Below, one piece after another: positions 1 through 12,500 of a stretch of 64,000 nt of DNA. The stretch spans positions 20,540,501 to 20,604,500 of the forward strand of contig CM061097.1 of assembly GCA_030770545.1 (NCBI GenBank), written 5' to 3'. Numbering within the stretch: position 1 is the stretch's first letter; each line of letters opens with the position of its first letter. A program made the position numbers and the translations under genes. The notes under the pieces are model-generated. The model saw only the letters and a list, made by a program, of their open reading frames with translations. It ran no database searches and was not told the origin of the DNA. Source of the DNA: Macropodus opercularis (Eukaryota; Chordata; Actinopteri; Anabantiformes; Osphronemidae).

Positions 1-2299
1 AAAACATTACAACTGTGGTACTATGACAACGATTTCCATGCAAAGGTTTGTGGTAGATGTTTGTGGTGTTTCACATTCCACCACTAGATAGCGGCGTTGT
101 AATTTGTTGAACAACGTCTGCTCTGCTCTGATGGCATAGTGCTGCTACAGTAATAGTTACAGTGGTCTTTTTAGCACAGGAGTGACTTTGACACTTCACA
201 GACTAAATAATTGCACATTAAGCTTCAAATGTTAAGATTTGTTAGAAGGAGTAGTGGTACGTCGTCAGTCTCAAACCTGAACTCGAGTGAGGAATCAGAT
301 GAGGGTTGCGGTCACTGTGTGTGCTAAGGTCATGAGACAGTACCTCTTTGACTGTTTTAACAGAAATCTGCTAAACAGTCAATGTGTGTTTTTTCGGTTG
401 AGCGTGAAACGGCTGCAGTGCCTTTCGATTGCATCTAAACCAGTGAGGATGTACATCCTGTCCTGGTCTCCCCTAAACAGGCCCTGGCCTCCGACCCATA
501 GCACGTTCTCCCGGGGTATTTATTCTTGATTCTCAAATGCAGTGACATCTCTACCGTACTGTGAAATGGATTCCACACTGTAGGAAGGAAGCGCCTATGA
601 ATTGGAACTGGGACCTGCCATTCTATATCTCCCTAAAACAACTGCACGGTCCAACGTGGTAGTTTCACAGGAACGTTATCCCAATCTACATACCAAGTTC
701 AGTGTTTTACAGCTGCCTGTAAACTCATCCTCCACCCAAATTCAAACTCAAATTGAAGACATTTATGGCGTCAGGCTGGGCTACGTGTTGAATATTACAG
801 AAGCCTGAGAAAAGCACGGCCCACACTACGCCAGCACTACTGCATTAACTGTCCAACATACTAAATGTAATACATTTCCCCACAAAATATGGTCTATGGC
901 AGCCACCCTTCCCCCTTCTGCCCCTGCAGCCCATTAGCAGCTGTGGCAGGATCAAGCCAGCAATCATCTCAGAGTTTCACTGCCATCCCAGCCTCATAGC
1001 TCATGGATCAAGTGGAGGCTGTAAATACTTGCCTGGGTTACGTGGAGGTCAGCAGAGAGTGGGCCATTAATGCTTCAAGAGCAACATCCCACTGACCCTG
1101 GTCACTGTTCCCATAGTGCTCATTGCCACCTCCCCCATGTGTCAACCACAGCTCACACGAAACAACAAAAAAGTCACAAGCACAGCCTCTGGGAAAAACC
1201 TCTGAGCTGCGTGACAACAGCAGAGCTAAACATCAGACAACATTCAAAGATGCAAACGTCTCTAAAGTGGAAGCAAAACATTTAAATCACAGGTGTACAG
1301 GCTTTAGGGGTGAGGTAAAGATCTGATAAGATTCATTCTAATCCAAAAGGTCAAATATACTAAACACCACCTTTCAACATGTGACAATAATCCATTCAGT
1401 TGTCACCCATAACTCCTTTCTCTTTGTTTTTTCTTCTTCTGGCCTGTAAGATTCCTGAACTATTTTCGGACATTCTGTTAAATCATACAATTCATTCACA
1501 AAAGAATTTTCTTTACTAATAATCCATTCCAACGCAAAATTGTGTTTTTTACAGGATGACGAATATTTTTCCACCATGGACTATGAAGCATCACAGCCGT
1601 GAAGCATAATATAAAGAAGCAGAAAATCATAGCACGAATAAATGTATTTATGCTGAACTTAAAAACGATGTGCATAGTTCAGGGACTGTAGGACTGCAGC
1701 CTCTGTAATCTAGCTGTGAATGTAAATATGGCCTCCGACGGGACACCGGGTCTTTGGTTGATAGCGCTGACACTGCAGAGGAAATGGTTAAGAAAGCCGA
1801 ATGAGACCATTTCCAACAGTCCCCTGCATGAGGTCGTTGTTTTGAGTATGGAACCGTTGCTGTTCTGTCAGTGCTTTTCCTCAGAAGCAGACTTTCCTCA
1901 GCACCACTTTTTCCCCCACAAAGGTCCGATGTCTGACGTTCTTGTCCAGTCACCTTTTTATTTATTTATTAACTATAAGACACTCAGCCTGTCTGATAAG
2001 AAACAAACAAGACACAATTATATTCTGTCCAAATAAACCAAACTGTTAACATTTTAGTAGAAAGAAGTAGAAAAGGTTTTGTCCCCGATCCAACAGCAAC
2101 TTTAGCAGACTGCTACTGATGCCTACAATGAGTATGCTATTAACAAAATCTGATTTATATTCCTCCTGTTTTGTATGTGCTGTGCAGAGAATTAACAACA
2201 AAAACAAGTCTAAATATAGAATATCAGTTTCTGAATATGAACAATACAGAGCTGGTTAAAACAAATGAAATGCTTCTTACAATTAATTATTTTATTTGG

Positions 2300-2339
<40 letters not shown>

Positions 2340-4290
2340 ATTTTATAATGTGTAAAAATAATATTCCATAAATATATATTGACATTTCAACTCTTTGGCA
2401 ATAGGTACACTTTGTCTGTTTTATTCTGTAAGAATTAGATTTTAGCTTCAAAACAAAACTAAACGAAACCTCCATCAAGTCAATGTATATTTATAGATTA
2501 AAGGATTTGTTAGGTAAAAAGGTAAAAAAAATAAAACTATGTCACTCACTCTGCTTGTGAAACATAATTTTAGTTAAACCCTGAGGATCTAAACAAATCT
2601 ACAAATTACAGTGATATTCCTATGGACAAAGACAAGACTCTGTTAATACCATGGTCTAATTTCTTTTACTTTTCATTAACCGTTTCCTTTTTAGCATTTC
2701 AGATACCAGGGCCCTCACTCTAGTGACACGCTTTCAAATTCTTTCATTCTTCGAAATTAGGCCTTTCAAAAAAACATCTGCTGCGAAGCATGCTGAGAGA
2801 TAAATGACATCTGTTTGAAATGCAAATTAGCTTAGGAGAAGAATTATCTTGTTGAACCTTGGAATGTCTTAAGATGTGCTGCCTTGTTGCACCACGCATG
2901 AAAATGAAGATGTTTTCTCCTCAGTGCGAGATTTAATTTGTTTAAGAATTGAAGAAGTGCATTCTCTACAAGAATCTGAACATTTGGAACTCCTCGAATC
3001 ATCAAGTTTAATTTTACCACTAAATTAAAAATACTTTTTACATTTAATCTTCAATTACAAATGGACAAATAAAGAAAACATTACTTCATTCAGACACTGA
3101 TCAAGTCTTTTGCTATTTTGATGTTGTTGTTTTTTTTTCAGAACCAATAAACTCAATTATATTTTCCAGCCTTCATTTGTCTTTAAATAATTCAATACTG
3201 TGGAAATATTAAAGTTTTTACCCTGAAAACGTTCCTACATGTTCTTTTTAGCCAGAGTTGTAAACTCAGAGTACTAGTACCACCGTTTGCATGTGCGAGT
3301 GAAATTTAAAGTGCAGCTCTTGTGCTGCTGTTGATACTGATAGCAAGGGAGTTCGAAGAAAGAAGAAAACAACATGATGGATCACATCTGCCTCCTGCCC
3401 CCCCTTCATCCCAATTCACCACCAGCCCCAGCCCCTCCTCCTCTACTGTACTCCTCCTGGCTCATCATTCAAGCATCACAGCAGGGGGGGGGTGCATCCT
3501 GTCCCTGCCCCACCCACTGCCAGCCGTCCCCTTCATTCTGCCCCGAGGGACAGGAGAGCACAGACCCCCACACCAACCACCCACACACCTACCACCAAAG
3601 CCAGAGCAGAGGCTGACAAAGCACTTTCTTTCAGTAAAGTGCCCCACCGTGCCAGGCAGCAAACCCCTGAGACCAGGACATAGATTGGTCAAAACAAACA
3701 TTTCACCCCTCCACCCAACATTTTCAACTGCTCTTGGCAGGGAGCTGCATTTCTGATCAATTAATAGATCAATAGAAACTGAGTTTGGTCAAATGTGGTC
3801 GCTCCATTCAAAGGCTCCAAGGAAGGTTTGTCTCTCTTGTTTCTACAATTCAGATCAGCAGCAGTGACTCAGTATTTACATTTGTCAGGAAAACAGTAAA
3901 AAGTCATCTCTTCAGACTCAAACAGCTAGAAAAGCACTGGATCAGTCTGTCAGAGACTAATTAAGCTGTACTGTTTAAAATGATCATGGAAATTACATTC
4001 TCTGTTTTCACACCATGTAAGCTGCTACAATGCTCCCGTTTGTGTCTCAGGCTTGTAATGAAACAACTTTAGCCTAGAGAACCTGCAACTTAACTGCAAA
4101 ATAACATTTTCATTAAGATTTGATTTAAAAATGCGTGTTTGCTTCCCTTTTGCTGTTGTGCCTGTATCAGTTTCAAACTCAGACTATTGTAATTGTAACA
4201 ATGATAAAAAGCTAAATGTGTGAGTGAGGTCTGTAACTACTAACCTCCAGTTAAACTCTGTAGACGAGTCAAAATGACTGGGTTCAGAGA
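1..4290. other. non-coding stretch upstream of the CpG island
   Basis: I see no exon with matching splice sites and protein similarity on either strand. If the minus-strand exon at 5067-5133 is nr6a1 exon 1, this stretch is the start of its first intron. I looked on the minus strand for the Cys-rich zinc-finger exon of a nuclear receptor and did not find it. The open frames here (for example 1648-1953 minus and 3322-3756 plus, the latter in a Pro/Ser-rich C-rich tract) look like chance. Confidence 0.4.
2302..2336. repeat. (TA)n microsatellite
   Basis: Uninterrupted TA dinucleotide run of about 35 bases inside AT-rich DNA. No gene lies nearby. Confidence 0.95.
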
Positions 4291-4299
4291 GTTTAATTA

Positions 4300-5350
4300 A
4301 TCGTTACAGTTGCACGCGCACACGCACCGCAGGCGCGGAGCTAGATGCACGTGCCAAACGAAAACCCATCTCAGCCCGCGGAACGAGGACCTCGAAAGCG
4401 TCAGCGTCAATCTGAAGTTGCTCGCGTGGGGGCGGGGGGCGACGCGAGACACTGGCGCCTGGGAGCGACGCTGCTGCAAGGCATTGTGGGGGTTACAGTA
4501 GTAAGCAGAAGCACAGACCCGCCGCACGAACGCGCACGGAGGGACCGAGAGGCGAGCGCCGTGGTCCGCGTGTGGCAGCGCCGTCGGGACCAGCCGGAGC
4601 ACGAACCCACGGCGAACGCCTCTGTTTCCGCTTCGCCCTCCGCCCACGTCTTCCCTCCTAAGCAGCGCGTGCACTGCCGGATTTGGGGACTGCAGAGCTA
4701 ATGGCTTCAGGGCGTTCTCCAAGTTCAAAAGTTCACCTTTTACGAGCTCCCGAAGCCGGACTGACCACCTCCAAATAAAAACACCCAGGCCGCTGCTCGC
4801 ACGCACAACTCTGTGAAAAATACAATGAAAGCACTTCTCCTGACGCAGAGCAGCCAACCGACCCGTCTACCTGCTGGTAGCCCTCCGCCTCTAAACGGGC
4901 TCACGTCCCCGGTCAATCAACTCACTGCATCTCTAACAGTCACAGGTGAGCGCGTCCTGCGTGGAAAACGCTCACGCAGCACAGGACGCACTGTTGACGG
5001 GGCCACCAAAACCACGCGTCCCGCCGTCGTGGAGGTGGGGAAGGTGACGCGACAGGTTTTGCCTACCGGTAACAGCCTTGGCGTTGCTCCTGTCCGCGTA
5101 CTCGAACCCATTCGTCCGCTTCTCTACCTCCATCCTCCCCGCATGGGCTGATGCCGAGTCAGCCCGACGTCGCTTCCCCCCGCCGCGCAGCGCTGCCGGT
5201 GATAGCGAGATGCCAGTGAGCGCAGTGGTGCTGATGGAGGCTGGAGTCGGTCCTACCGCTGCTGCCGCGACGCTGAGCTCAACCTGGACGGTTCTCTGCG
5301 CGCACCGCTGAACCCTCGCAGGCTCCACACCCCCGGGGTGGTGCGTTCAT
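4300..5350. promoter_or_regulatory. CpG island, probable nr6a1 promoter region
   Basis: This kilobase is far richer in G+C and in CpG than the AT-rich DNA on both sides. It begins abruptly near 4300 (cacgcgcacacgcaccgcag) and ends near 5350. Such islands in vertebrates mark promoters. The long open frames on both strands (for example 4297-4857 minus, 4813-5151 plus and 4972-5328 minus) are what GC-rich DNA yields by chance. The only one with a recognisable start plus donor is the minus-strand mini-exon at 5067-5133. The start site itself is not resolved. Confidence 0.7.
5067..5133 (-). CDS. nr6a1: probable first coding exon of nr6a1 (orphan nuclear receptor)
   Basis: On the minus strand an ATG at 5133 opens a short frame beginning MEVEKRTNGFEYADRSNAKA. 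After 67 bases (22 codons plus one base) it meets a good donor, ACCG|gtaggc, at 5066. The Arg-x-Asn-Gly-Phe core resembles the N-terminal segment of human NR6A1 (GCNF) ahead of its zinc fingers. NR6A1 is a nuclear receptor that represses pluripotency genes. The stronger argument is position: as I recall the human map, NR6A1 is the immediate neighbour of OLFML2A in divergent orientation, which is exactly this arrangement, and the exon sits in a CpG island. The remaining exons would lie beyond position 1, since no zinc-finger exon is visible in the window. Without them the call stays an inference. It could also be a chance frame in GC-rich DNA. Confidence 0.5.
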
Positions 5351-7495
5351 GACGGTGGAGAACATCCAGTGCGCACGCAAACGAAACTAACTCAAGGTTA
5401 CACGAAACAACAAATTATTACAGATCAACTGGTTATATTGAGGCCAGTCTGTCTGATAAAGCGTAAACTAATATCGTAATCTAAAAAGCCGATTTAAAGC
5501 CTAATTTAGAACCTGTGTGATGCGATATTGTCTAAAAACAAGGGATTCGGTTATTCCCACACCACCTGAATGCGACTCAAGCGCGCCAATTCAACTGAAG
5601 TCAACTGAGTTTATTTATAAATAAACATCCAATGCGCAACAAAAGTCACAGAAGGTTAAATATATCACAGAACACACATATAAATAAAAAGAGAAAATAA
5701 AGAACAGAAATCACTGAATTTTGATTCAGTTGCGCAGTGAACTTGCTTTTTTTTTCGTTTTGAAGACGTCTGCGCCTTTAACGCAGACGTCTTCAGATGT
5801 GACTCCTAGTTGGGGAAACTGCTGTGGAGGTGGAAGATTGTACCTTAACCCTGGCCTGTTGAAGAAGGTTGATCAGACTTGACGTGAGGTGCCTCCCTTA
5901 GTTCTACAAGCATTATGGGATATGGAGTCTCGTAGTTTTCCGTGGATTCTGACTGCTCACCAACTTAAGCCGAAAGTTCATGTTAAAAAGCTGCTTTCTG
6001 TAACAGGTAACATTTGCCTAGTAGGTCCTACTAAAGGTGTTAGCAGGACATTTCATTTGTAATTTAAACTGGATTTATAATGCAGTATATTAATATTATA
6101 TTGTTTATTAAAGCCTAATCTCAAAACCAGAGATGTTTTGTTACGTTGTTGCTTTCTGCAAAAATTAAACCAAACTGCAGGATTCATTCTCGTTATATCG
6201 ACTTATATGTTGGCATAAAAATCAAATGTCATCAAAATGACTCTTTACAGCAGCTGCTTTAACTTTATAGAAACAGAAAATCTGATTGTGTTTGTATGAA
6301 TTAGGCTACTAGACAGTAATTAAATAAAATTAAATTTAAATTAAATAAAGGCTCAGCCTGTTAAGGAATTGAATGAACATTGATCGTTGTTTCAAAGCCA
6401 GTCAGGAAACACGTTTTGCAGTGATTCTCACCTTGAATCTAATCGCTATCTACAGCAGAGGTTGGCAGCTCTGGTCCATAAAAGCCTCAGCACAATATGA
6501 TTTCCATCCATCCCTGGACATGTAATCAAGTGGGTAGAGCAGGGACAGCTGGAAAACAGAGGCGCCTACCCCTGGATTCAAGTAACCTGTGCACCCTCTA
6601 TCTGTGACCAGAGCCCTCCAGCCCATCACCACTCGTTCTTGTCAACACTAGCGAGTGATGAAGCTCACAGGGAGCAGGCTAAATATTGGGACTTACTACA
6701 TAAATACATTTTATGACCTTTTGCCATCAAGCAAAACTGTCAACCTTTCAGTAGGGCAAAAAAGATGAATCAGATCACGGTACCTAGGTGGAAAACTCCT
6801 CGAGATACGTGGAACCAAGGCATTTGCTGACTGGGCCTGGTTTGCTGTCAACCTTAGGGGTGAACAACCCCTAAAATATAATCTGTAATAACAAAAATAG
6901 GAATTCTCATTAAGATGTATTTAATGTTTTTGCTCTGTATGCTTTCATGTGTTCCAGTGGTTGCTCTGTGCAGCATATACTCAAAACCTGCTTGTTTAAC
7001 TGGTGGCTTTAATATGAAATAATATAATAGAAAACAAGAAAGTACACATCCACCCTTCCCTTGAGAGCCCTCTCTTTTCTAATTCTGTCAGGTTAAGTTA
7101 AGTGGGCTCACTCTCTTACTCAAATCAAGTAGACCTCAGAATGAATGTACATCGTTACTGGCGTGTTTTTATCAGCCCTCCTCTTGTGTTAACGGGTCGG
7201 TGAATACACTAAAAACAGTTATTTATCATCCACCATGTGTTTCTCATCTTTATCATCTCTTGGTTACCTTGTTAGGTTTCTTTATGCATAAAAATATTGG
7301 TGTTAATGCTTTCGGTGTCTATGAGCCATTTCTTGTCAGCATGCCATTCAATTTCAATTAAAAAATGGCAAACTCAACCTCTGGAGAATCATATAAATAA
7401 ATATGACGTTCTTTTCTCACACAGTTGAACAATCTAATGCCACAGACAATAAGTAAGAATGATTTTGTGATTTGTGTATGTAATTTAGCTATCTG

Positions 7496-7928
7496 GGGCG
7501 GTGGTGTGGTGTGGTGTGGTGTGGTGTGGTGTGGTGTGGTGTGGTGTGGTGCGGTGCGGTGTGCGGTGCGGTGCGGTGCGGTGCGGTGTGTGGTGGTTAG
7601 CACTGTCGCCTCATAGCAAGAAGGTCCTGGGATCGATTCCCGGAGGCAACCATGGGCCTGTGTGAAGTTTGCATGTTCTCCCCATGTCTGCGTGGGTTTA
7701 CTTCTCCGGTTTCCTCCCACAGTCCAAAGACATGCAGTTAGGTCAATTGGAAAAAACTGCGTAAAATTGCCCGTAGGTGTGAGTGTGTGCGCGATTGTGA
7801 CTTGTCTGTCTATATGTGTGGCCCTGGCGATCTGTCCAGGGTGAACCCTGCCTCTCGCCCATAGCCAGCTGGGATAGGCTCCAGCACGCCCGCGACCCCT
7901 TCGGGGATTAAGCGGTAGAAGATGAATG
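7496..7928 (+). mobile_element. tRNA-like SINE with 14-bp target-site duplication
   Basis: The element starts gggcggtggtgtgg and carries an RNA-polymerase-III B-box-like stretch (gggatcgattccc). Its body is shared with the copy at 16681-17055, including gtttgcatgttctcccc and gctgggataggctccagc. It ends in a short GATGAATGAA tail. It is bounded by a perfect 14-base direct repeat, aatttagctatctg, at 7482-7495 and 7929-7942, so both ends are secure and insertion was by target-primed reverse transcription. It encodes no protein; the 215-codon minus-strand frame across it (7358-8005) is not a gene. The 5' part has been expanded into a pentanucleotide array. Confidence 0.85.
7497..7596 (+). repeat. 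GTGGT / GCGGT pentanucleotide array at SINE 5' end
   Basis: About twenty copies of a 5-base unit, first GTGGT and then GCGGT, replace the short cacggtggtgtggtgg found at the same place in the 16.7-kb SINE copy. The array lies inside the target-site duplication, so it expanded after, or together with, insertion. Confidence 0.9.
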
Positions 7929-8134
7929 AATTTAGCTATCTGAGAATGCCTCCATGTCCACAGTCCTAGTTGTGTTTCTCTCTTTCTGTCTCTCTCTATT
8001 CTCATCTCCAGGTATCGTCAGACTCAGAGCCGTGTGTCTCAGTGTTCAGTTGCTGGTCCAACCATCCTGCCTGAGTCTGTTGTTGCTTGTTTTGTTGTTG
8101 CTGTTGTTGGGTTTGTTGTTGATTTGCTGGGTTT

Positions 8135-8236
8135 AGTTGTGTCAGGTCTTAAACTTTACTTGTAAGGTGCCTTGAGATAACTGATGTTGTGAATTGGTGC
8201 AATGTAAATAAAGTTGAATTGAATTGAATTGAAGTA
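8135..8236 (+). repeat. teleost interspersed-repeat 3' tail with (TTGAA)n
   Basis: The stretch taaggtgccttgagataac, then gtgaattggtgcaatgtaaataaagttgaattgaattgaa, is the characteristic 3' tail of a very abundant fish retroposon-like repeat. Related tails occur at 47.74 kb and 59.1 kb in this window. Only the tail is clear; the 5' limit is not defined. Confidence 0.6.
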
Positions 8237-9029
8237 TTGTAGAATAAAGACTACATCTGGGTGATAACATTACAAATGGATCTTTAACATTTTTTAACTT
8301 TTACAAGATTTAAAGAAGAAAACAAAAGAGTTCAGCAGCTGGATATACAAGCTACTATTGGAGGGACAAAGGGAGAATCAGTATTTGTTCTTTTCCATAA
8401 TCATAATATCTGAAGTGCCAAGATAAATGTCTAGCTGTAGCATTTAAATAGCACGAAAAGCCACAGGCCTGCTGTGCCACCGCTCTTCACTTGAACCGGC
8501 CAAGCCACAGCTCTTAGGCTTGGTTCCCGCTGCCACCAGTCGTGTCTAAGATTTACTTAAGCCTTTTTCCAAAACAAACTCATTCTCAGGACAATGGCAC
8601 AAAGACACATATGTGTTAGACTGATATGCAGTATGTGCTGCCAATATGCTCTGATATGAGTCTGCACACACACACGCAATCCTGTGAAGTCTGGACTGGA
8701 GTGAAACCGCTTCACCAAATTAAAGATGTCCAGATACCTAAACGCATTCAGCCTGTTAAATCGCTCATTCTTGGTGTTCTGGGCAGTAGCTGGATGCTGG
8801 TCCAGGAAGTTTTTGTTTATTTCTTTGGTGCAGTCTCCTGCATCTTGCTTTTAAAAGATGTTTTTAAAAAACCCAAAGCTGACGTTCCCGCTCTCACCTT
8901 TTATTCGTTTGATTCATGTTTTAACTGCAAACAAGTTGACACTTGCAATAAAAGTGCTTGTTTTTGCTGGTACTGTAATGTTTTGTGATTGTTTATTGGT
9001 AATTTCATGTCACGTGTTCATTGTCAACG

Positions 9030-9479
9030 TGTGAAGCGTTAGTAGATCAGCAGATGGCGCCAGGACACCTTTTGTTTTTCAGTCCAACGTCTGCCTTACG
9101 CGTAGCGGCCGCAGTTCAAGTTGTGTCAGTGTTTCCTTTGCTCAACGGGTTTAAATGACATGAATGATACTATGAATAAATGAGACAACAATTGTTCTTT
9201 AACAATTATTCAGCCATTATTCTAAGCGTTTGTCCACACTCAGTCCAGCCTGTGCTGGTCCGTTAACCCCTCCTATCGCCGTGGGACGGCGGGTGACAGG
9301 CGATGCGCAGAGCGCGCGGTGGAGACGCGGAGCAGAGCGCAGATCCACGCACCATCCTCTCCACAGACAGACTGTGTGATCCTCCCTGTGGCGCTGGCTC
9401 ATGGAGTTATAGTCAGCGCACAGTGTAGCCCTGCTGCGTCGCATTTGTGAATTTCACGTTCAGACAGTCGGAGGCGAAA
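9030..9479 (+). promoter_or_regulatory. olfml2a: olfml2a promoter and 5' untranslated region
   Basis: CpG-rich patches lie at about 9060-9115 (including gcggccgc) and 9270-9350, just before the start codon at 9480, inside otherwise AT-rich DNA. No clear TATA box at a useful distance is visible. The exact start site cannot be placed from sequence alone. Confidence 0.5.
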
Positions 9480-9548
9480 ATGTGGAGATACTCGAACTTG
9501 TTTGCCTGTCTGCTGGTTTTGTGCAGGACCGCGTCTTCGCAGAGCAGG
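9480..9548 (+). CDS. olfml2a: olfml2a exon 1: signal peptide
   Basis: Encodes MWRYSNLFACLLVLCRTASS, then QSR: a short basic start, a hydrophobic core (LFACLLVLC) and small residues before a likely cleavage after Ser. The donor agg|gtaaga is strong and phase 0. Human has a longer Leu-rich signal peptide at this place. Intron 1 (9549-15229) is the longest of the gene and holds the duplicated segments and SINE fragments listed separately. Confidence 0.85.
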
Positions 9549-12500
9549 GTAAGACAAAACACGACAGACGTATTCCAGCCACTCTGCTTCCTGTGAGAAT
9601 CCACTGTGTGACAACAAGTGTCAGCGTTATTATGCCACTGTTCCGCTTGTTTCATGTCACACTGTCTCCAGACAAGTGTCTAAGTCAGGACATGCAGTAG
9701 CCTCCTTCAACTGTCTCAAAGGTGGCAGACAGTTCAGGCTGCATGTATTTTTTGACTTAAGCTAAGCCCCACAATGACAGCTTTCGTGTGAGAGCACTAA
9801 CAATAGGTTTGCATAATATCAGGCCTCCAGTGTTTGCAGGCCTGATGGCGTTCAGGGGGGTTAACAGTAATATCTGGCTACCCGTGTTTGTACAGCTGCT
9901 GGACTCCTGCACTCCTCACTCTCCCTCGACCTAATCCAGCTCCACATACACAAGCACAGCCAGCAGCCGAAGAAGGCAGAACACATGTTAAAACACATCA
10001 TGGTGCCTGCTCTGCCTGCAGTCAGAGGTCAAATCAGCAGTGAAACGGGCCAGTGAAGACAATGAAGATTACCAGTATAACAGTATTTCCTCTAGAAAAG
10101 GGAAACAGTAGAAACAGTTTGAGGCATAAGCGATCGTCCAACTTTGTGTTTGCTTCTTTCATGTTTCAATGTTACAATGACCTTGTGCTAAAAGCATCAA
10201 CAGAGTGAGATGTTTTCTCTGTGAGAGTCGAAACGCTTTCTGTCTTTGCTTGCTGCAAATCATCAGTCATTGATTCTGGAGCTTTATGACAGGCTTTACT
10301 CTTAGTACTATTGATCCCTGAGCATTACCTAATTAACACACGGTCTCCCGCTAAAAGTGAGGCCATACTGCGCATTGTTCAGGATATTTTGATAATCTAT
10401 GGTTTCAGACCTCTAGCACTTGAAGCTAATATGACACAGGGGGTAAGAAAAAAGTTTATGGTTATTTTAACCAAAGCCTTTGTTAATAAAAGGATTTGGT
10501 ATCAAATGAGAGAAGGCGGTTAGTGTACACTGACTCTATACAGTACTTGTACGTAAACCTACAGCGACGTCAAATGAAATGAAGCACCTGCCCTGTTGTC
10601 AGCGCACAGTCCAGGAACCAGCTTACGTGCGTTAGTGGTAATAGTAATACGTTCCTTTCAGGTTTTAGAGGAACATGCGTTTCTGCAGAGTGAAAAGTTT
10701 ATGGTTATTTTAACCAAAGCCTATTTACTACACTTACTAAACCAAGTTGTTTTTGTGCCTCAATATAGTAAAACCGTCATGTTTCATAATCATTTCCACA
10801 TGTTTGTTGTCGTTTCCATGACAACTAAGGTCTGCCACACCAGCTGTCATGGGATGCTATTTCCATATTCGGTGGGTCAGTTGAGAATAGGGATGAGTGG
10901 CCTGTTTATTTGTTTAGATTGGACCTTTCAGTGTGTGGCTCCCAAAACCCCAGTACAAGCTTATTTTCAGACCATGTTGTATAATAAAGCTGTTCATAGG
11001 AAAGTATAGTGAGAAGCACAACTGGATGCATTTGCAACTGTTGTGATCCATGAAGTCACAAAAAGCTTTTTACAAATCATCTCTACACAGTCCTTTCATT
11101 GCAGAATCTACAATAGCTGTGTTCTCAGTTCTTTTCTCACATTCACGTCTTGCATCCCTGTCTCCTAACTTTTAGGATCTCAGCTAAGTTTAAGCTTTTT
11201 TCTTATTATATTGTATAAGACATTTCTACAGAAGTAAGACGTATGTTTCCATTCGTTATCACAGCATCGTACATGTACTAACAGAAATAAAGGGTGCGGC
11301 TTCAGCAGCGATGTCCCAAACCCTAAAGGTGCAGTTTGCCATGACTCAAATCAGTGCAGTAAGTTTGACTTAGCACAAGGGCTGGAAACAATGCGCCGCA
11401 AACTGTGCCGGCTCATACTGCAGCAATATATTACAACCACTTAAGAAATAACCCTTTTTGTTGTTTCCTATGAAACTGTAGGAGAAAGAAAAACCCAAAA
11501 ATCTTTTTGATGTACATTATAAAAATCCTTGTTCCTGCCTGTTTCTGCTCCCATTGTTTTGTGTGGGGGGTCTCCACAGTATTGCCTGGAGCGCAGCAGC
11601 TCTACTGCGAGGCATTCAGGGACAGTACAGCACGCGGGTCAAATTCACAGAAAGGTTGTTAGGATAGTCAAAGTGACAAAGTTGTGTTGACTTTGTGTTA
11701 GTTATAATCTTCTAATTCCTGGAGGGACTGTTTTCATGTTAGCCACATGTGATTTTGTACCGTTTAGTTAAAGGAGTCAACCACACTATTATACAAAACA
11801 CATGATTTTATGTATGACAACAAATGAAATGAAAATGAACGAGTCCTAACATCACTCACGTTCTGGCTACTTTACCCATTGACTTTTCGCTCTTGTTCTT
11901 GCACGTAACACTTCCAACCAGATATTGATTTTCTAGTGTTTACAATTTAGTTGAATAAATTGTTATATCATGAAACACTGTAGAAAGAAATACTGCCTCT
12001 TATATAAACAGCTTAACAAGTCATCTGGGGAAAAGAGATTGGCAACATCTGTCATTCCAGTCGTGGTTGAGGTCACCAGACACACATTAATAATTAGGAC
12101 CATGTCTTGTTATGCTTATGACTGGATTATTATACTATGTGGATTCCACTAGGGAGCCATTTGACAGCTTGATTTGTATTTGTGTGTTTTTAGAGGATTT
12201 TTACCCTGTAAACTGACAAATAAATTGATTGTTCAGAAACAAATCAAATGTGTAAACGTCTTGTTTAATGATTTTCTAGGTTCTTTATAGTTATTGTGAC
12301 TTGTTTGGTATCAAATGAGAGAAGGCGGTTAGTGTACACTGACTCTATACAGTACAGTAAACCTACAGCGGCATCAAATGAAATGAGGCACCTGCCCTGT
12401 TGTCAGCGCACAGTCCAGGAACCAGCTTACATGCGTAATACCTTCCTTTCAGATTTTAGAGGAACATGCTGCCATGCACGAACATTTTAAGAGTCCCGCT

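Larger units (their letters stand above)
5351..9030. other. intergenic DNA between nr6a1 and olfml2a
   Basis: No protein-coding exon recognised. The stretch holds a complete SINE insertion (7496-7928) and a teleost repeat tail (8135-8236). Near 6525-6610 there is a weak tRNA-like stretch (gtgggtagagcag followed by ggattcaagtaacc) that may be an eroded SINE. The sequence just after 5590 (aattcaactgaagtcaac, then tttatttataaata) looks like the reverse complement of the same teleost repeat tail found at 8.2 kb. Confidence 0.45.

Noticed and set aside
3322..3756. 144-codon Pro-rich plus-strand frame
   Set aside because: Low-complexity C-rich tract, open in several frames at once, with no splice context or similarity.
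4297..4857. 186-codon minus-strand open frame
   Set aside because: Arg/Ala/Ser-rich translation of the CpG island with no similarity. Long frames on both strands are expected in GC-rich DNA.
7358..8005. 215-codon minus-strand open frame
   Set aside because: It lies across the SINE and its GTGGT array. Its HTTPHHTTPHHTTP-like run is translated pentamer repeat.
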